In this document: positions 1 through 10,259 of the stretch, in pieces | Position numbering within the stretch: position 1 is the first letter of the stretch | How the letters are laid out: each line of letters begins with the position of its first letter | Assembly: GCA_963741495.1 (NCBI GenBank) | Contig: CAVUID010000018.1 | Span: 186,001-250,000 of the forward strand | Source: Sulfurimicrobium sp963741495 | GTDB taxonomy: Bacteria > Pseudomonadota > Gammaproteobacteria > Burkholderiales > Sulfuricellaceae | Direction: 5' to 3' | Length of the DNA: 64,000 bases | Made by a program: the position numbers and the translations under genes | Notes under the pieces: generated by a model | What the model saw: the letters and a program-made list of their open reading frames with translations, nothing else | Databases searched by the model: none | What the model was told of the DNA's origin: nothing

Positions 1-685
1 CAGAAAGCTGATCTTTGGAGGCGCTGGCAACTGGGCCAGTTTTTGAATGATATTGGTCGAGCTCTTGTTAAGCATGCAGGTTCAATCCATGGGGTTGTTT
101 CTTCAAAGGCGGAATTGTTCCCGCCCAACGGAATCGGTCACGGCTGTGGTTGACCTTGGCAGAACGTGAATCTATTTCAAGAGGCCTAGCCACCGGGATC
201 TCCGTGAGAGAGATTGCCAAAATCTGGGGCGTTCACCCTCTACGATATGTCGGGAGGTTAGTCGTAATCAGGGGCCAGAACATTATTGGGCGTTTGCGAC
301 TGAAACCAAGGCATGGGGTCGTAGCCGGCAGGCTAAAGCCTGCCTTCTGTCGAACGACCCTGGGCTTTGCACGATGGTTGCCAGTAAACTACGTCTGGAC
401 TGGTCGCTAGAACAAATTTCTGGCGAGGGTGTTATAATTTTTGTGTAAACGGTCATTTGGCAGGAAACTGCCATCCTAATAGAAAGGAGCTGTAATGACC
501 GTAAGAAACGAGTTGCCTCTGGCACTTCTAATGGGGGCAGGTCAGTTCAAGCGTGAATGCTCGGATGAATCAAGCATCTGTGTCTCTCATGAAGCCATTT
601 TCGAAGTTTGTTTACGCCAGCTGATAAGCTAAATCACTGTGTTGCGATGACCGGTGAACTCACTCAACCGGCAGGCCTTGGTTAA
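1..685 (+). pseudogene. IS30-family transposase remnant, 5' end outside the window
   Basis: In shifting frames the stretch encodes pieces typical of IS30 transposases: a helix-turn-helix part (LTLAERESISRGLATG then SVREIAKIWGVHP), then SLEQISG, then VSHEAIFEV, and finally TPADKLNHCVAMTG followed by a stop at 683-685. Most of the DDE catalytic core between the VSHEAIF and TPADKL pieces is missing, so the element is internally deleted and cannot be active. A roughly 120-base foreign piece also splits the reading after SLEQISG. Assignment to IS30 is from remembered family motifs and the order of the pieces; the exact member is not identified. Confidence 0.7.
420..540 (+). mobile_element. possible IS256-type left-end fragment nested in the IS30 remnant
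   Basis: The sequence between the two IS30-like coding pieces starts with a GAGGGTGTTATAA-type end and GTGTAAACGGTC. A GGAG ribosome-binding site at 485-488 then precedes an ATG at 494, which opens MTVRNELPLALL. This resembles the terminal repeat and the first codons of some IS256-family elements. Only this end is present and reading runs straight back into IS30-like coding, so it is a short relic. Identification is tentative. Confidence 0.35.
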
Positions 686-749
686 CTTCATTGATCTTTC
701 GTTGCCTCTAGAGCGATTGCGTTTGCACCTGGGTAGTAACTGCTGGATT

Positions 750-2179
750 TTAGTGATTACGAGTCTGCGCGAAATTTCCTTCGGCTTCTTGGTCTGGAGT
801 AAACCATGCCAATTTGGCTTGCAGGCTGACCACTTTGCCCACGATAATTAGCGTGGGTGGCTTAAGTTGCGCATCCGTGGCCAACTGAGGAAGTGAATTC
901 AGAGTGCCTGTTATTACTTTCTGGCTGGGTGTTGTTCCTTGTTGCACTATTGCTGCGGGCGTATCTGGGGAGAGTCCGTGCGCAACCAATTGTTTACATA
1001 GAACTGGAAGCCCGAGTAAACCCATGTAAATCACAACGGTCTGGTTCGGTCTGGCCAGCATACCCCAATCCAGATTCATGGTGCCATCCTTGAGATGGCC
1101 GGTTACGAACACACAAGCCTGGGCATAATCACGATGCGTTAACGGTATCCCTGCATAAGAAGACACGCCTGACGCTGCTGTGATGCCAGGTACCACTTGA
1201 AATGGTATCTGATTCGCGGTTAGTGTTTCAATTTCTTCTCCTCCACGTCCAAAGATGAAGGGGTCGCCTCCCTTAAGGCGAAGTACCCGTTTGCCTTCTT
1301 TGGCTAATTTGACCAGTAACTCGTTAATTTCTTCCTGGCGCATGGCATGGTTAGCGCGCTGTTTTCCGACAAAGATCCGATCCGCATCGCGCCGCGTCAT
1401 TTCAAGCACCGGTGGCGTGACCAAATTGTCGTAAACGATGACATCCGCTTGCTGCATCAAACGTAATGCTCTGAAATGTCAGAAGGTCTGGGTTGCCGGG
1501 ACCGCCGCCAACAAGATAAACCTCACCCTGTGGTTGTGCATCAGCTAAATTGGAGGCAAGTGCTTTTGACAGTGCGGCGCTAGCTTGTTCTTCACGGCCA
1601 GCAAATACCATTTCAGCGATGGGGCCTTGAAAAATGTTTTCCCAGAAAATTCTTCTTTGACTGGGTTCGGTGAAGTGCTCTTTCACCTTTCCGCGGAATT
1701 TTTCAGCTAGTGTCGCGAGTCGGCCATAAGCCCCTGGAATCAGAGTTTCAAGTCGGGCGCGAAGCAGGCGTGCCAGTACAGGGGAGGCACCCGCCGGTGG
1801 ACACTGCCACTATCACCGGAGAGCGGTCAATGACGGACGGCATGATGAAAGAGCAGTGATCCGGGTCATCCACGACATTGACTGGCAGGCGCAAGGCCTT
1901 GGCTGCTTCTGAAACCTGTATGTTGATCTGCTTGTCGTTGGTAGCGGCAATCACTAAGATTGCTTCTTGCAGATGTGCAGGAGAAAAACGTGATTGTATA
2001 TGGTCTATCTCTCCGCTTTCGACCTGTCGCTTCAGGGTGGTGCACAGTTCTGGTGCTACCACTGTTACCTTTCCCCCCGAGTTTAATAGCATTGAAACCT
2101 TTCTGGCCGCTACGCTGCCACCGCCGATGACGGCGCATGGATTGCCTTTAATGTCTAAAAAAACCGGTAAAAATTCCAT
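750..2179 (-). CDS. cysG: siroheme synthase CysG (frameshifted)
   Basis: Trifunctional enzyme making siroheme from uroporphyrinogen III by SAM-dependent methylation, NAD-dependent oxidation and ferrochelation; siroheme serves sulfite and nitrite reductases. The N-terminal part has the Rossmann motif VIGGGSVAARK and the precorrin-2 dehydrogenase body. The C-terminal part is a uroporphyrinogen methyltransferase with VYLVGGGPGNPDLLT, RLKGGDPFIFGRGGEE and VVPGITAASG. Reading breaks near 1795 (after VAVSTGG) and near 1477 (after DLLTF), and each break is mended by removing one base, so the gene is probably whole in the organism. ATG at 2179. Downstream of the narXL-like pair on the same strand, with a 35-base gap. 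Confidence 0.9.
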
Positions 2180-2214
2180 AAAAAATCCGTTATCAAATCG
2201 CTAAAAGCTGCCGA

Positions 2215-2883
2215 CTAATTTGTTGAAGTAAGTGGTGCATTGGAAAGTTTGTGTTCAACTGCGAAGATTGCGGCTTCGACTCGCGAAGTCAAGTTGAGTT
2301 TTGAAAGAATGTGGCGTACGTGAAGTTTTACAGTATCGTGGCTGATATCCAGCTGCCGGGCAATGACTTTGTTGCTTTCTCCCAGAGCGAGGTGAGAAAG
2401 TATTTCGCGTTCGCGTTGAGTTAATAGGTCAAGCAGAGATGATGGCTGAGTTGTGGGTTGATTGTTCTGTAAAAGGCCTACCAGCTTCATAGTCATGGAT
2501 GGCGCGACTACTGTTTCCCCTCTCGCGGCCCTGACTATGGCATCTACAACGTCATCCGGTTCCATGTCCTTGAGAAGATACCCACGCGCGCCTGCTCGCA
2601 ATGCGTTGGCGAGGTCATCTTCGGCGTTGCTGACGGTCAAAACAAGAGTGGGGATAGTGTTGCCATCCTGCTGAAGTTGGCGTAGAAGGCTTATCCCATC
2701 TTCAGGTTGCATGTGAAGATCCGTCACCATGACATCCGGTTTTAGATCAACAAGTAACTTGCGCGCTTCCACCGCACTGCCTGCCACGCCAGCTACGCTG
2801 ATCAGCTCATTTCGCTCCAGAAGCTCGGCAAGCCCTTTCCGAAATAGAGTGTGATCATCTACCAGCAGAACCCGTAGTGTCAT
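2215..2883 (-). CDS. NarL/FixJ-family response regulator
   Basis: A 222-residue two-component response regulator. The receiver domain (about 1-120) has the acidic pair DD near residue 9, the phospho-acceptor Asp in DVMVTDLHMQPEDG, a switch Thr in LVLTVSNAED and Lys in LLKDMEPDD. A LuxR-type helix-turn-helix follows (about 145-210), with LTQREREILSHLALGESNKVIA and DTVKLHVRHILSKL. Its ATG overlaps the stop of the kinase gene by four bases (ATGA), so the two are translationally coupled and the kinase is its likely partner. Closest in design to NarL. The real signal and targets are unknown; the neighbouring cysG suggests nitrite or sulfite metabolism. Confidence 0.9.
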   Translation of the reverse strand: MTLRVLLVDDHTLFRKGLAELLERNELISVAGVAGSAVEARKLLVDLKPDVMVTDLHMQPEDGISLLRQLQQDGNTIPTLVLTVSNAEDDLANALRAGARGYLLKDMEPDDVVDAIVRAARGETVVAPSMTMKLVGLLQNNQPTTQPSSLLDLLTQREREILSHLALGESNKVIARQLDISHDTVKLHVRHILSKLNLTSRVEAAIFAVEHKLSNAPLTSTN

Positions 2884-4076
2884 TGAGAATTTTCCTTCCT
2901 GATGGCCGGAAAGGTCAGAAGTACTCGTGTGCCACGATCCTGAAGTTTCTCGACGGTTACATTCCCCTTCAGGCGCTGTGCACGCTCACGCATGATGCTC
3001 ATGCCGAAATGCATATCCTTGTCTGGCACCTCTTTATTCGAGACGCCGACGCCATCATCTTCAACGCAGACCCAATATCGATTGTTGCCGTCAAGCCCAA
3101 GGGTAAGACTTACATCCTGAGCCTGGGAATGCTTCTGAATATTTGCCAGTGCTTCCTGAACAATATGAAAAACCTGAACCTCCTGATCTGGCGAAAGGTT
3201 TAGGTCGGGTGTCATGTTGGAAAAATTGATAAAAATCCCGGTCTTCTTGAAGAAGCTGTTTACCATATCCTGCAGTGCATGCAGCAAACCTCGCGGATCC
3301 ATGCGATTGCGAAAATGGGTAAGTAATTCACGCAATCCTGAATAAGCCGTGTCCACGGCTTCACTAACATCATCCAGATATTTAGCGGAGCTTTCCGAGT
3401 CAGACTGGGCCATGGAGTCTTGTAGCAGGGCAAGTCTCATTTTCATATAAGCAAGCGTTTGGGCGAGTGAGTCGTGTAATTCATTCGCCAGCATCTGACG
3501 TTCATTCATTAGGGTAATGCGCATGTTCTCGCGGGTCAGACGGGCATTTTCCAACGCCATGCCCAGATGCTCGCTGATTGAATCAAACAATAACGCAACG
3601 TCTTCAGGTACTGGAGTGTCACTGGCCATGAACAAATTGTAGACGCCCAAAACCTTTCCCTGGTGGCGCAGAGGGACTGCAATAATATGCTTGCAGCGTG
3701 AGCCGAAATAGCTGTGGGATGTTCGCTCAGAACAGAAGTGCACATTGGCACTGTGGCGGTGAGAGCTCTTGCGTGTGGCTTCCCCGCACAAACCGCATTC
3801 CAGTTCGACGAACTGTTCATGTTCCACCAATTCCGCAGGCAAGCCAATCGAACCTACCAGGCGCAAATGTGAGCCATCAGCTGTCAATATCCGGACTGCA
3901 CCTGCATCTGCGCCAGCGAGTTTGACCATGGTGCCAAGAAAACGCTCTAGCAAGCCTTCTAGATTATTTTCTGTAGAAAGGCTGGTGGCGATCTCGGACA
4001 GCACTCGCAAAGCTGGAATCTTATAGCTTCCAATCGCGGGTTCCAAATTAGAGGGTGAAAATGGAGCGGTATTCAT
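2880..4076 (-). CDS. cytoplasmic GAF-domain histidine kinase, NarX/NreB-like
   Basis: A soluble sensor kinase of about 398 residues with no transmembrane segment. A GAF domain spans roughly residues 20-175. The kinase core is of the HisKA_3 type with the phospho-histidine in ANELHDSLAQTLAYMK, then an HATPase with the N box (VQEALANIQKHSQ) and a DDGVG G box. The GAF domain holds four cysteines in the pattern CGLC, HFC and SRC, spaced like a possible metal or Fe-S site. ATG 4076 is chosen over an in-frame TTG two codons upstream. It overlaps the response-regulator gene by four bases. Redox, oxygen or nitrogen-oxide sensing is a family-based inference. Confidence 0.85.
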   Translation of the reverse strand: MNTAPFSPSNLEPAIGSYKIPALRVLSEIATSLSTENNLEGLLERFLGTMVKLAGADAGAVRILTADGSHLRLVGSIGLPAELVEHEQFVELECGLCGEATRKSSHRHSANVHFCSERTSHSYFGSRCKHIIAVPLRHQGKVLGVYNLFMASDTPVPEDVALLFDSISEHLGMALENARLTRENMRITLMNERQMLANELHDSLAQTLAYMKMRLALLQDSMAQSDSESSAKYLDDVSEAVDTAYSGLRELLTHFRNRMDPRGLLHALQDMVNSFFKKTGIFINFSNMTPDLNLSPDQEVQVFHIVQEALANIQKHSQAQDVSLTLGLDGNNRYWVCVEDDGVGVSNKEVPDKDMHFGMSIMRERAQRLKGNVTVEKLQDRGTRVLLTFPAIRKENSQ

Positions 4077-4408
4077 CACCAAAAGATTTACGGATAAAGG
4101 TTGAATAACATAGTCGGCTATTTTAGCCCGGATATAATTTGAAGCAATTTTCTTACATAAACGGCGTGCACTAGAAATCGAGGGTGACGCAGCCTGGGCA
4201 AGTGATTCTGTTCACGAGGCCGGGCCACAACGACAATCAATTGTACATTAATCTGTGTTTCTTCAGAATGACGCATATTTTTAGCGTGATGCTAAAAAAG
4301 TACTAAAGCAGAATGGTTTGGCGATTCAACTTGACTTGTTATGCCATTCTGAGATTAAATGACGGCCTTCGCGTGGTCTCAATAATACACTTGGGGCTGT
4401 TAAGTGAA
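4077..4408. other. intergenic region between the kinase gene and tRNA-Phe
   Basis: No convincing coding sequence. It should hold the promoter of the leftward kinase/regulator pair and that of the rightward tRNA-Phe. The only structure I see is a short AT-rich palindrome at 4278-4299 with arms TTTTTAGC and GCTAAAAA around GTGAT. It could act as a bidirectional terminator or a binding site. Confidence 0.5.
4278..4299. terminator. possible bidirectional terminator hairpin
   Basis: Eight-base arms TTTTTAGC and GCTAAAAA flank a five-base loop, so a T-run follows the stem on either strand. It lies between divergent transcription units, so a role as an operator is equally possible. Confidence 0.3.
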
Positions 4409-4484
4409 GGCCAAGTAGCTCAGTCGGTAGAGCAGAGGATTGAAAATCCTTGTGTCGGTGGTTCGATTCCGCCCTTGGCCACCA
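4409..4484 (+). tRNA. tRNA-Phe (GAA)
   Basis: A 76-base cloverleaf with acceptor arms GGCCAAG and CTTGGCC, encoded CCA, a T-loop GGTTCGATTCC and anticodon GAA in the loop ATTGAAAAT. A rho-independent terminator follows at once. Confidence 0.97.
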
Positions 4485-4491
4485 AGCATTT

Positions 4492-4526
4492 AAAAATGCC
4501 CTGCAAACGCGGGGCATTTTTTATTT
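4492..4526 (+). terminator. rho-independent terminator of tRNA-Phe
   Basis: The stem AAAATGCCC pairs with GGGCATTTT across a short loop and runs into a T-rich tail (TTTTTTATTTT). It starts eight bases after the tRNA 3' end. Confidence 0.8.
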
Positions 4527-4639
4527 TCAAGCTGTTGGATCGGGTTTGAAAGTGAGCGAATGACCTGCGCTGGAGTTGCTCATCAGGCTTCAAAAAATGA
4601 AGCGTTCTGAAGGAGGCGATCATTGCTGAATGTATTTAG

Positions 4640-4729
4640 TGGCGGAAGGTGTGAGATTCGAACTCACGGAAGCCTTTCGACTTCGCCGGTTTTCAAGACC
4701 GGTGCATTCAACCGCTCTGCCAACCTTCC
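4640..4729 (-). tRNA. tRNA-Ser (UGA)
   Basis: Read on the minus strand this is a 90-base class II tRNA. It starts GGAAGGTTGGCAGAG, has anticodon TGA in the loop CTTGAAA, a long variable arm typical of serine tRNA, a TTCGAAT T-loop and ends ACCTTCC-G-CCA. Confidence 0.95.
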
Positions 4730-4884
4730 GAAGGCGGTGCATTTTACCGGCTTGTCGGTATTTTTGCCATAGCTGGCATGCGGAATGTCGTCTTGTGAGA
4801 AGCGTTCAGTTCTTGCCTGCAAAACAAAACGAAAGTATTATTACGCGTTTTCTCTAATCTTTAACAGGTTTTTAAGGAGTTTTA

Positions 4885-5151
4885 ATGGCAAACAGTGCCC
4901 AAGCTAGAAAGCGCGCACGTCAGAATGACAAGCAACGCATGCACAATGCCAGCCTGCGTTCCACCCTGCGCACCGCGATCAAAAAAGTGATCAAGTCGAT
5001 CGAAGCTGGTGACAAGGCTGCGGCTCAGTCTGTATACCAGGAATCTGTTGCTGTCATTGACAGCATTGCGGACAAGAATATTATTCACAAGAATAAGGCT
5101 GCTCGACACAAGAGTCGCCTCTCTGGTGCTATCAAGGCCATGGCTGCCTGA
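4885..5151 (+). CDS. rpsT: 30S ribosomal protein S20
   Basis: An 88-residue, very basic protein starting MANSAQARKRARQND, the usual S20 beginning, with NKAARHKSRL near the C-terminus. S20 binds 16S rRNA early in 30S assembly. It has its usual length. The ATG is preceded by AAGGAG at a good spacing. It stands alone between the tRNA-Ser gene and a DUF3579 gene on the opposite strand. Confidence 0.97.
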   Translation: MANSAQARKRARQNDKQRMHNASLRSTLRTAIKKVIKSIEAGDKAAAQSVYQESVAVIDSIADKNIIHKNKAARHKSRLSGAIKAMAA

Positions 5152-5186
5152 TTCTGGCCGGGCGTTCATTCGCCCGACTGCACTGG

Positions 5187-5471
5187 CTAAGTGCTGACGC
5201 TGCCTTTTTCGTGCACTTGTAGTCCGTTATCTTTTGCAAAATTGAGCAGGAACTCGAAAGCGCGTGCATCTACCTCCTGTAGCTTTCTTTCGATGACGAC
5301 GGATTTGACTCCTTCATAGGTCAGAGGTTTAACATAGGGCGAATAGCTCATGCGGCGATCACCGCCAACGGTGGACATCACTCCTGACAGGCGCTCAGCC
5401 CAATCGCTTGGACGAAATGTCCGCCCATTCAGGGTGAGTCCTTGAATAATTATGGTTGCAGCCGGGATCAT
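5187..5471 (-). CDS. DUF3579 family protein
   Basis: A 94-residue protein with the family pattern IIIQGLTLNGRTFRPSDWAERL, then RMSYSPYVKPL and a C-terminal FAKDNGLQV. The family occurs mostly in betaproteobacteria and its function is unknown. No signal peptide, membrane segment or cysteine pair is seen. It is convergent with rpsT and divergent from argD. Confidence 0.8.
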   Translation of the reverse strand: MIPAATIIIQGLTLNGRTFRPSDWAERLSGVMSTVGGDRRMSYSPYVKPLTYEGVKSVVIERKLQEVDARAFEFLLNFAKDNGLQVHEKGSVST

Positions 5472-5699
5472 GTATCATCCTTGAGTCAGTTTTTCGGCAG
5501 TATTGCATAAATATTATTGATTTGCTCATCAGCTATTGCTTCTCCATGTTTCTTGGTGATTTACTCGCTTCAAGTCCTGGCCCGGAGAGGAAACTTTCTC
5601 TTGCGTGGTTTGGTGCTTTAGGCTAAATATATCGTTTTCCGTATCTCCCGCACACCGTAGCATTTGCTGCCGTGTGCATTTATTTTTCAGGTCATGCTC

Positions 5700-6873
5700 A
5701 TGTCTTTCTTGATGAATACGTATGCCAGGCAGCCAGTCAGCTTTGCTAGAGGCGAAGGAGTTTGGCTGTGGGATGAAGCTGGCAGGAAATATCTTGATGC
5801 TGTAGCCGGGGTGGCTGTCAACGCGCTTGGCCATGCGCATCCACGCGTGGCGCAGGCTCTGTGTGATCAGGCCCACACCTTGATTCATACTTCCAACCTG
5901 TATCAAATTCCCAGGCAGGAGCAGTTGGCTGAACGCTTGTGTCACCTGGCAGGCATGGACAAGGTGTTTGTCTGTAATTCCGGCGCCGAAGCCAATGAGG
6001 CCGCCATCAAGCTGGCTCGCATGTATGGCCACGGCAAGGGTATTGAAATACCGACCATCATCGTGATGGAAAAAAGTTTTCATGGCCGCACCATGGCGAC
6101 TTTGACCGCTACAGGCAACCGCAAGGTTCAGGCAGGCTTTGAGCCTCTGGTGAAAGGCTTCGTGCGCGTCCCTTATAATGATGTCGCTGCAGTGGCCCAG
6201 ATTGCCGAGCATAACAAGAACGTGGTCGCCGTGCTGGTTGAGCCGGTACAGGGCGAGGGCGGTGTGCAGGTGCCCGCGCCAAATTATCTGCAGGAACTTC
6301 GCCGCTTGTGTGATACGCATGGCTGGCTGCTGATGCTGGATGAAATTCAGACTGGTATTGGCCGGACGGGCTCGTGGTTTGCCTTTCAGCAGGCAGGCAT
6401 CGTGCCCGATGTGATGGCGCTGGCCAAAGGACTGGGTGGCAGGTATGCCGATTGGCGCGTGCCTGGCAAAGGGCGCGGCGGCAGAAGTGTTCAAGCCAGG
6501 CAATCATGGTTCGACTTTTGGCGGCAACCCTCTGGCTTGTGCCGCAGCGCTTGAGACGCTGGCAGTCGTTGAAGAGCAGGATTTGTGCCGTCATGCGGCT
6601 GAAATAGGCGAGTTTATTCGCGCTGGATTGAAAGCCCAGTTCAATGGTGTGGCGGGTGTCGTGGAAGTGCGTGGCGCCGGATTGATGATAGGCATCGAGC
6701 TGGATCGTCCCTGTGCCGAGCTGGTGCGGCGCGCTTTGGAGCAAGGGCTGCTGATCAATGTGACGGCGGATAGCGTGGTGCGTCTGCTGCCGCCTCTGGT
6801 GATGCAACGCGACGAAGCAGCTCAGCTAATCGAAATGTTAGGCAAACTGATCAAGGAGTTCCTGGCGGGCTAG
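5700..6873 (+). CDS. argD: acetylornithine aminotransferase ArgD (frameshifted)
   Basis: PLP-dependent class III aminotransferase of arginine synthesis; it converts N-acetylglutamate semialdehyde to N-acetylornithine. Visible motifs: NSGAEANEAAIKLAR, FHGRTMATLTATG, the aspartate region LLMLDEIQTGIGRTG and the PLP lysine in MALAKGLGG. Reading breaks near 6441, right after LAKGLGG; removing one base restores GMPIGACLAKGAAAEVF and the rest. Several in-frame ATGs lie at the start; 5700 (MSFLMNTYARQPV) is preferred, and 5712 is possible. argF follows after 36 bases, so an arginine operon is likely. Confidence 0.92.
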
Positions 6874-6909
6874 CAGGGCGATACCGGCTGCTAGTTCTCC
6901 AGCCCCATT

Positions 6910-7829
6910 ATGGAGATCAAACACTTTCTGCAGTTCAAGGATCTGAACCGCGACAGAGTTCGAATACCTGTTCGAGCGCACGCGCTGGATCAAATCCCAG
7001 TTCAAGCAATACATTCCTTACCACCCGCTGCATGATCGCACCCTGGTGATGATTTTCGAAAAGGCCAGCACGCGCACACGTCTCTCGTTCGAGGCGGGCA
7101 TGCATCAACTTGGTGGCAGCGCCATTTACCTGAATACCCGCGATTCCCAGCTGGGGCGCGGCGAGCCGGTGGAAGATGCGGCGCAGGTGATTTCGCGCAT
7201 GAGCGATCTGGTCATGATCCGCACCTTCGAGCAGGAAATCATCGAGCGTTTTGCGGCAAATTCCCGTGTGCCGGTGATCAATGGCCTGACCAATGAATAT
7301 CACCCGTGCCAGATTCTGGCCGATATTTATACCTTTATCGAGCATCGCGGCCCGATCAAGGGCAAAACCGTGGCGTGGATCGGCGACTCCAACAATGTCT
7401 GCAACACCTGGCTGCAGGCAGCTGAAGTGCTGGATTTCAATGTCCACGTTTCGACGCCCGCCTGGCTATGAAGTCGAGCCGGAGCGTGCCGGTCTGTATG
7501 GGACCGATCATTACGAAGAATTTTCCGACCCCATGGAAGCGGCTCGTGACGCGGATCTGGTCACGACAGACGTATGGACCAGCATGGGCTTCGAAGCCGA
7601 AAACGAAGAGCGCCTGCGTGACTTCGAGGACTGGAAGGTCGATGCAGACATGATGAAACTTGCCAGGGCGGATGCGCTGTTCATGCACTGCCTGCCTGCG
7701 CATCGTGGAGAAGAAGTCGCTGCTGAAGTCATCGACGGCCCACACAGCGTTGTCTGGGATGAAGCGGAGAACCGCTTGCATGCCCAGAAGGCGCTGATGG
7801 AATACCTGATGCTGGGCAAGATCAATTAG
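6910..7829 (+). CDS. argF: ornithine carbamoyltransferase ArgF (frameshifted twice)
   Basis: Transfers the carbamoyl group to ornithine to give citrulline. The carbamoyl-phosphate loop is FEKASTRTRLSFEAGM, the catalytic HP-type motif is EYHPCQILAD and the ornithine-binding signature is MHCLPAHRGEE. The start ATG 6910 gives MEIKHFLQFKDLNRD. Frame breaks near 6953 and 7458 are each mended by dropping one base, so the gene is probably intact in life. It sits between argD and argG. A heptamer-repeat hairpin begins directly after its stop. Confidence 0.92.
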
Positions 7830-7905
7830 GTGAGGGGTGAGGGGTGAGGCGTGAGGGGAAACCCTCGCATGGATCTGCCTCACGCCTCACCCCTCTCCCC
7901 TCACG
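7830..7905. repeat. heptanucleotide array forming an inverted repeat between argF and argG
   Basis: Four heptamers of the form GTGAGGS lie at 7830-7857. Four inverted ones (CCTCACG, CCTCACC, CCTCTCC, CCTCACG) lie at 7878-7905. The two halves can pair into a long GC-rich hairpin just before the argG ribosome-binding site. Related seven-base arrays occur near 17,390, 31,850 and 34,010. Confidence 0.85.
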
Positions 7906-7914
7906 GAGAAACAA

Positions 7915-9132
<1,218 letters not shown>

Positions 9133-9144
9133 CAGGGCGATAGC

Positions 9145-9357
9145 ATGTTCGGCGGGTGGACTGAAGAGCAGGTTTCCGAATTTGGCCTGACCTTCGGTAT
9201 TGGTGCTTTCATGCTCTACATGCTGTTCATTATCGGCGAACTGGCGTGGAAATCGAAGGCGGGAAAAACCGGCACGTTCGTGCTTTTTTTCGTCCTTTCT
9301 TTCGGTATGCTGGGTTTTGTTGCCAAAGCCGTCATTCAAAAAATATGGGGAATCTGA
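9145..9357 (+). CDS. DUF2788 family small membrane protein
   Basis: A 70-residue protein with two hydrophobic helices (about residues 14-32 and 46-64). It begins MFGGWTEEQVSEFGL and contains FIIGELAWKSKAGK between the helices. The family is seen in beta- and gammaproteobacteria next to housekeeping genes; its role is unknown. It begins 12 bases after argG and ends one base before the ppnP start, so it is probably co-transcribed with both. Confidence 0.75.
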   Translation: MFGGWTEEQVSEFGLTFGIGAFMLYMLFIIGELAWKSKAGKTGTFVLFFVLSFGMLGFVAKAVIQKIWGI

Positions 9358-9358
9358 A

Positions 9359-9690
9359 ATGTCGCAGTTCGAGAATGTGTCCGTAGTCAAAAAAGCCAAT
9401 GTCTATTTCGACGGCAAGTGCGTTTCCCATACCGTGCTGTTTCCTGATGGGACGAAAAAAACCGTGGGCGTGATTTTCCCGTCCAGTCTGGTATTCAATA
9501 CCGGATTGCCGGAAATCATGGAAATCAACGGTGGCGTATGCAAGGTCCGCCTCAAGGGCGAAAACGAGTGGAAAACCTACCGGCCGGCGAACAGTTCAGC
9601 GTGCCGGGCAACAGCAGTTTCGACATTGAAACCGTGGAAATGCTGGATTACGTCTGCCACTTCGTTCAGGAATCGAGCTGCTGCGCCTGA
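9359..9690 (+). CDS. ppnP: pyrimidine/purine nucleoside phosphorylase PpnP (frameshifted)
   Basis: A small cupin (DUF1255 family, about 104 residues usually) that phosphorolyses several nucleosides. It begins MSQFENVSVVKKANVYFDGK and has VSHTVLFPDGTKKTVGV and GVIFPSSLVFNT. The C-terminal cupin part (AGEQFSVPGNSSFDIETVE, then DYVCHFVQ) is in another frame after a break near 9583. This break is best repaired by adding one base, unlike the other breaks in the window. A small hairpin follows the stop. Confidence 0.88.
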
Positions 9691-9699
9691 TTCAACTTA

Positions 9700-9725
9700 G
9701 AGCCTACTGAAATAGGCTCTTAATT
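9700..9725 (+). terminator. possible terminator hairpin after ppnP
   Basis: The arms GAGCCTA and TAGGCTC enclose a six-base loop. The tail (TTAATTCC) is a poor T-run, so this may be only an attenuating or processing stem. Confidence 0.45.
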
Positions 9726-9738
9726 CCAGGGAGCAAAA

Positions 9739-10224
9739 ATGCCTTCATTTGATATCGTTTCCGAAGTAGACAAGCAGGAATTGCGCAATGCGGTGGACCA
9801 GGCCAACAAGGTCGTCAGCGGCCGCTTCGATTTCAAGGGCTCCGATTCGCGCGTCGAACAGGCGGAGTATGTGCTGACTCTTTTTGCCGACGATGACTTC
9901 AAGCTGGACCAGGTGTTCGACATCCTCAACCAGACTTTTGGCAAGCGCGGCATCGACGTGAGTTGCCTGGACAAGGGCAAGATCGAGAAAATCAGCGGCA
10001 ACAAGGTCAAGCAGACCATCACCGTGAAAACCGGCGTGGAAACCGATCTGGCCAAGAAAATCGTCAAGCTGATCAAGGACAGCAAGCTCAAGGTCCAGGC
10101 CAGCATCCAGGGCGATGCGGTGCGCGTGACCGGCGCCAAGCGAGATCTTCTGCAGGACACCATTGCGCTGGTGAAAAAGTCCATTACCGATTTTCCTCTG
10201 CAGTACCAGAATTTCAGAGACTGA
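9739..10224 (+). CDS. YajQ-family nucleotide-binding protein
   Basis: A 161-residue protein of the UPF0234/YajQ family, a pair of ferredoxin-like domains reported to bind cyclic di-GMP and RNA-like ligands. It begins MPSFDIVSEVDKQELRNAVD and includes GRFDFKGSDSRVE and VRVTGAKRDLLQ, the usual signature stretches. Full length. It has its own GGAGC ribosome-binding site. The next gene follows after 35 bases. Confidence 0.95.
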   Translation: MPSFDIVSEVDKQELRNAVDQANKVVSGRFDFKGSDSRVEQAEYVLTLFADDDFKLDQVFDILNQTFGKRGIDVSCLDKGKIEKISGNKVKQTITVKTGVETDLAKKIVKLIKDSKLKVQASIQGDAVRVTGAKRDLLQDTIALVKKSITDFPLQYQNFRD

Positions 10225-10259
10225 TCGCTTAACCTTGTTTTTTCATTAGGGAGCACGAA

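Noticed and set aside
320..350. REP-like palindrome GGCAGGCT-AAA-GCCTGCC
   Set aside because: It falls in the IS30-like coding piece (RSRQAKACLLS), so it is most simply normal coding sequence.
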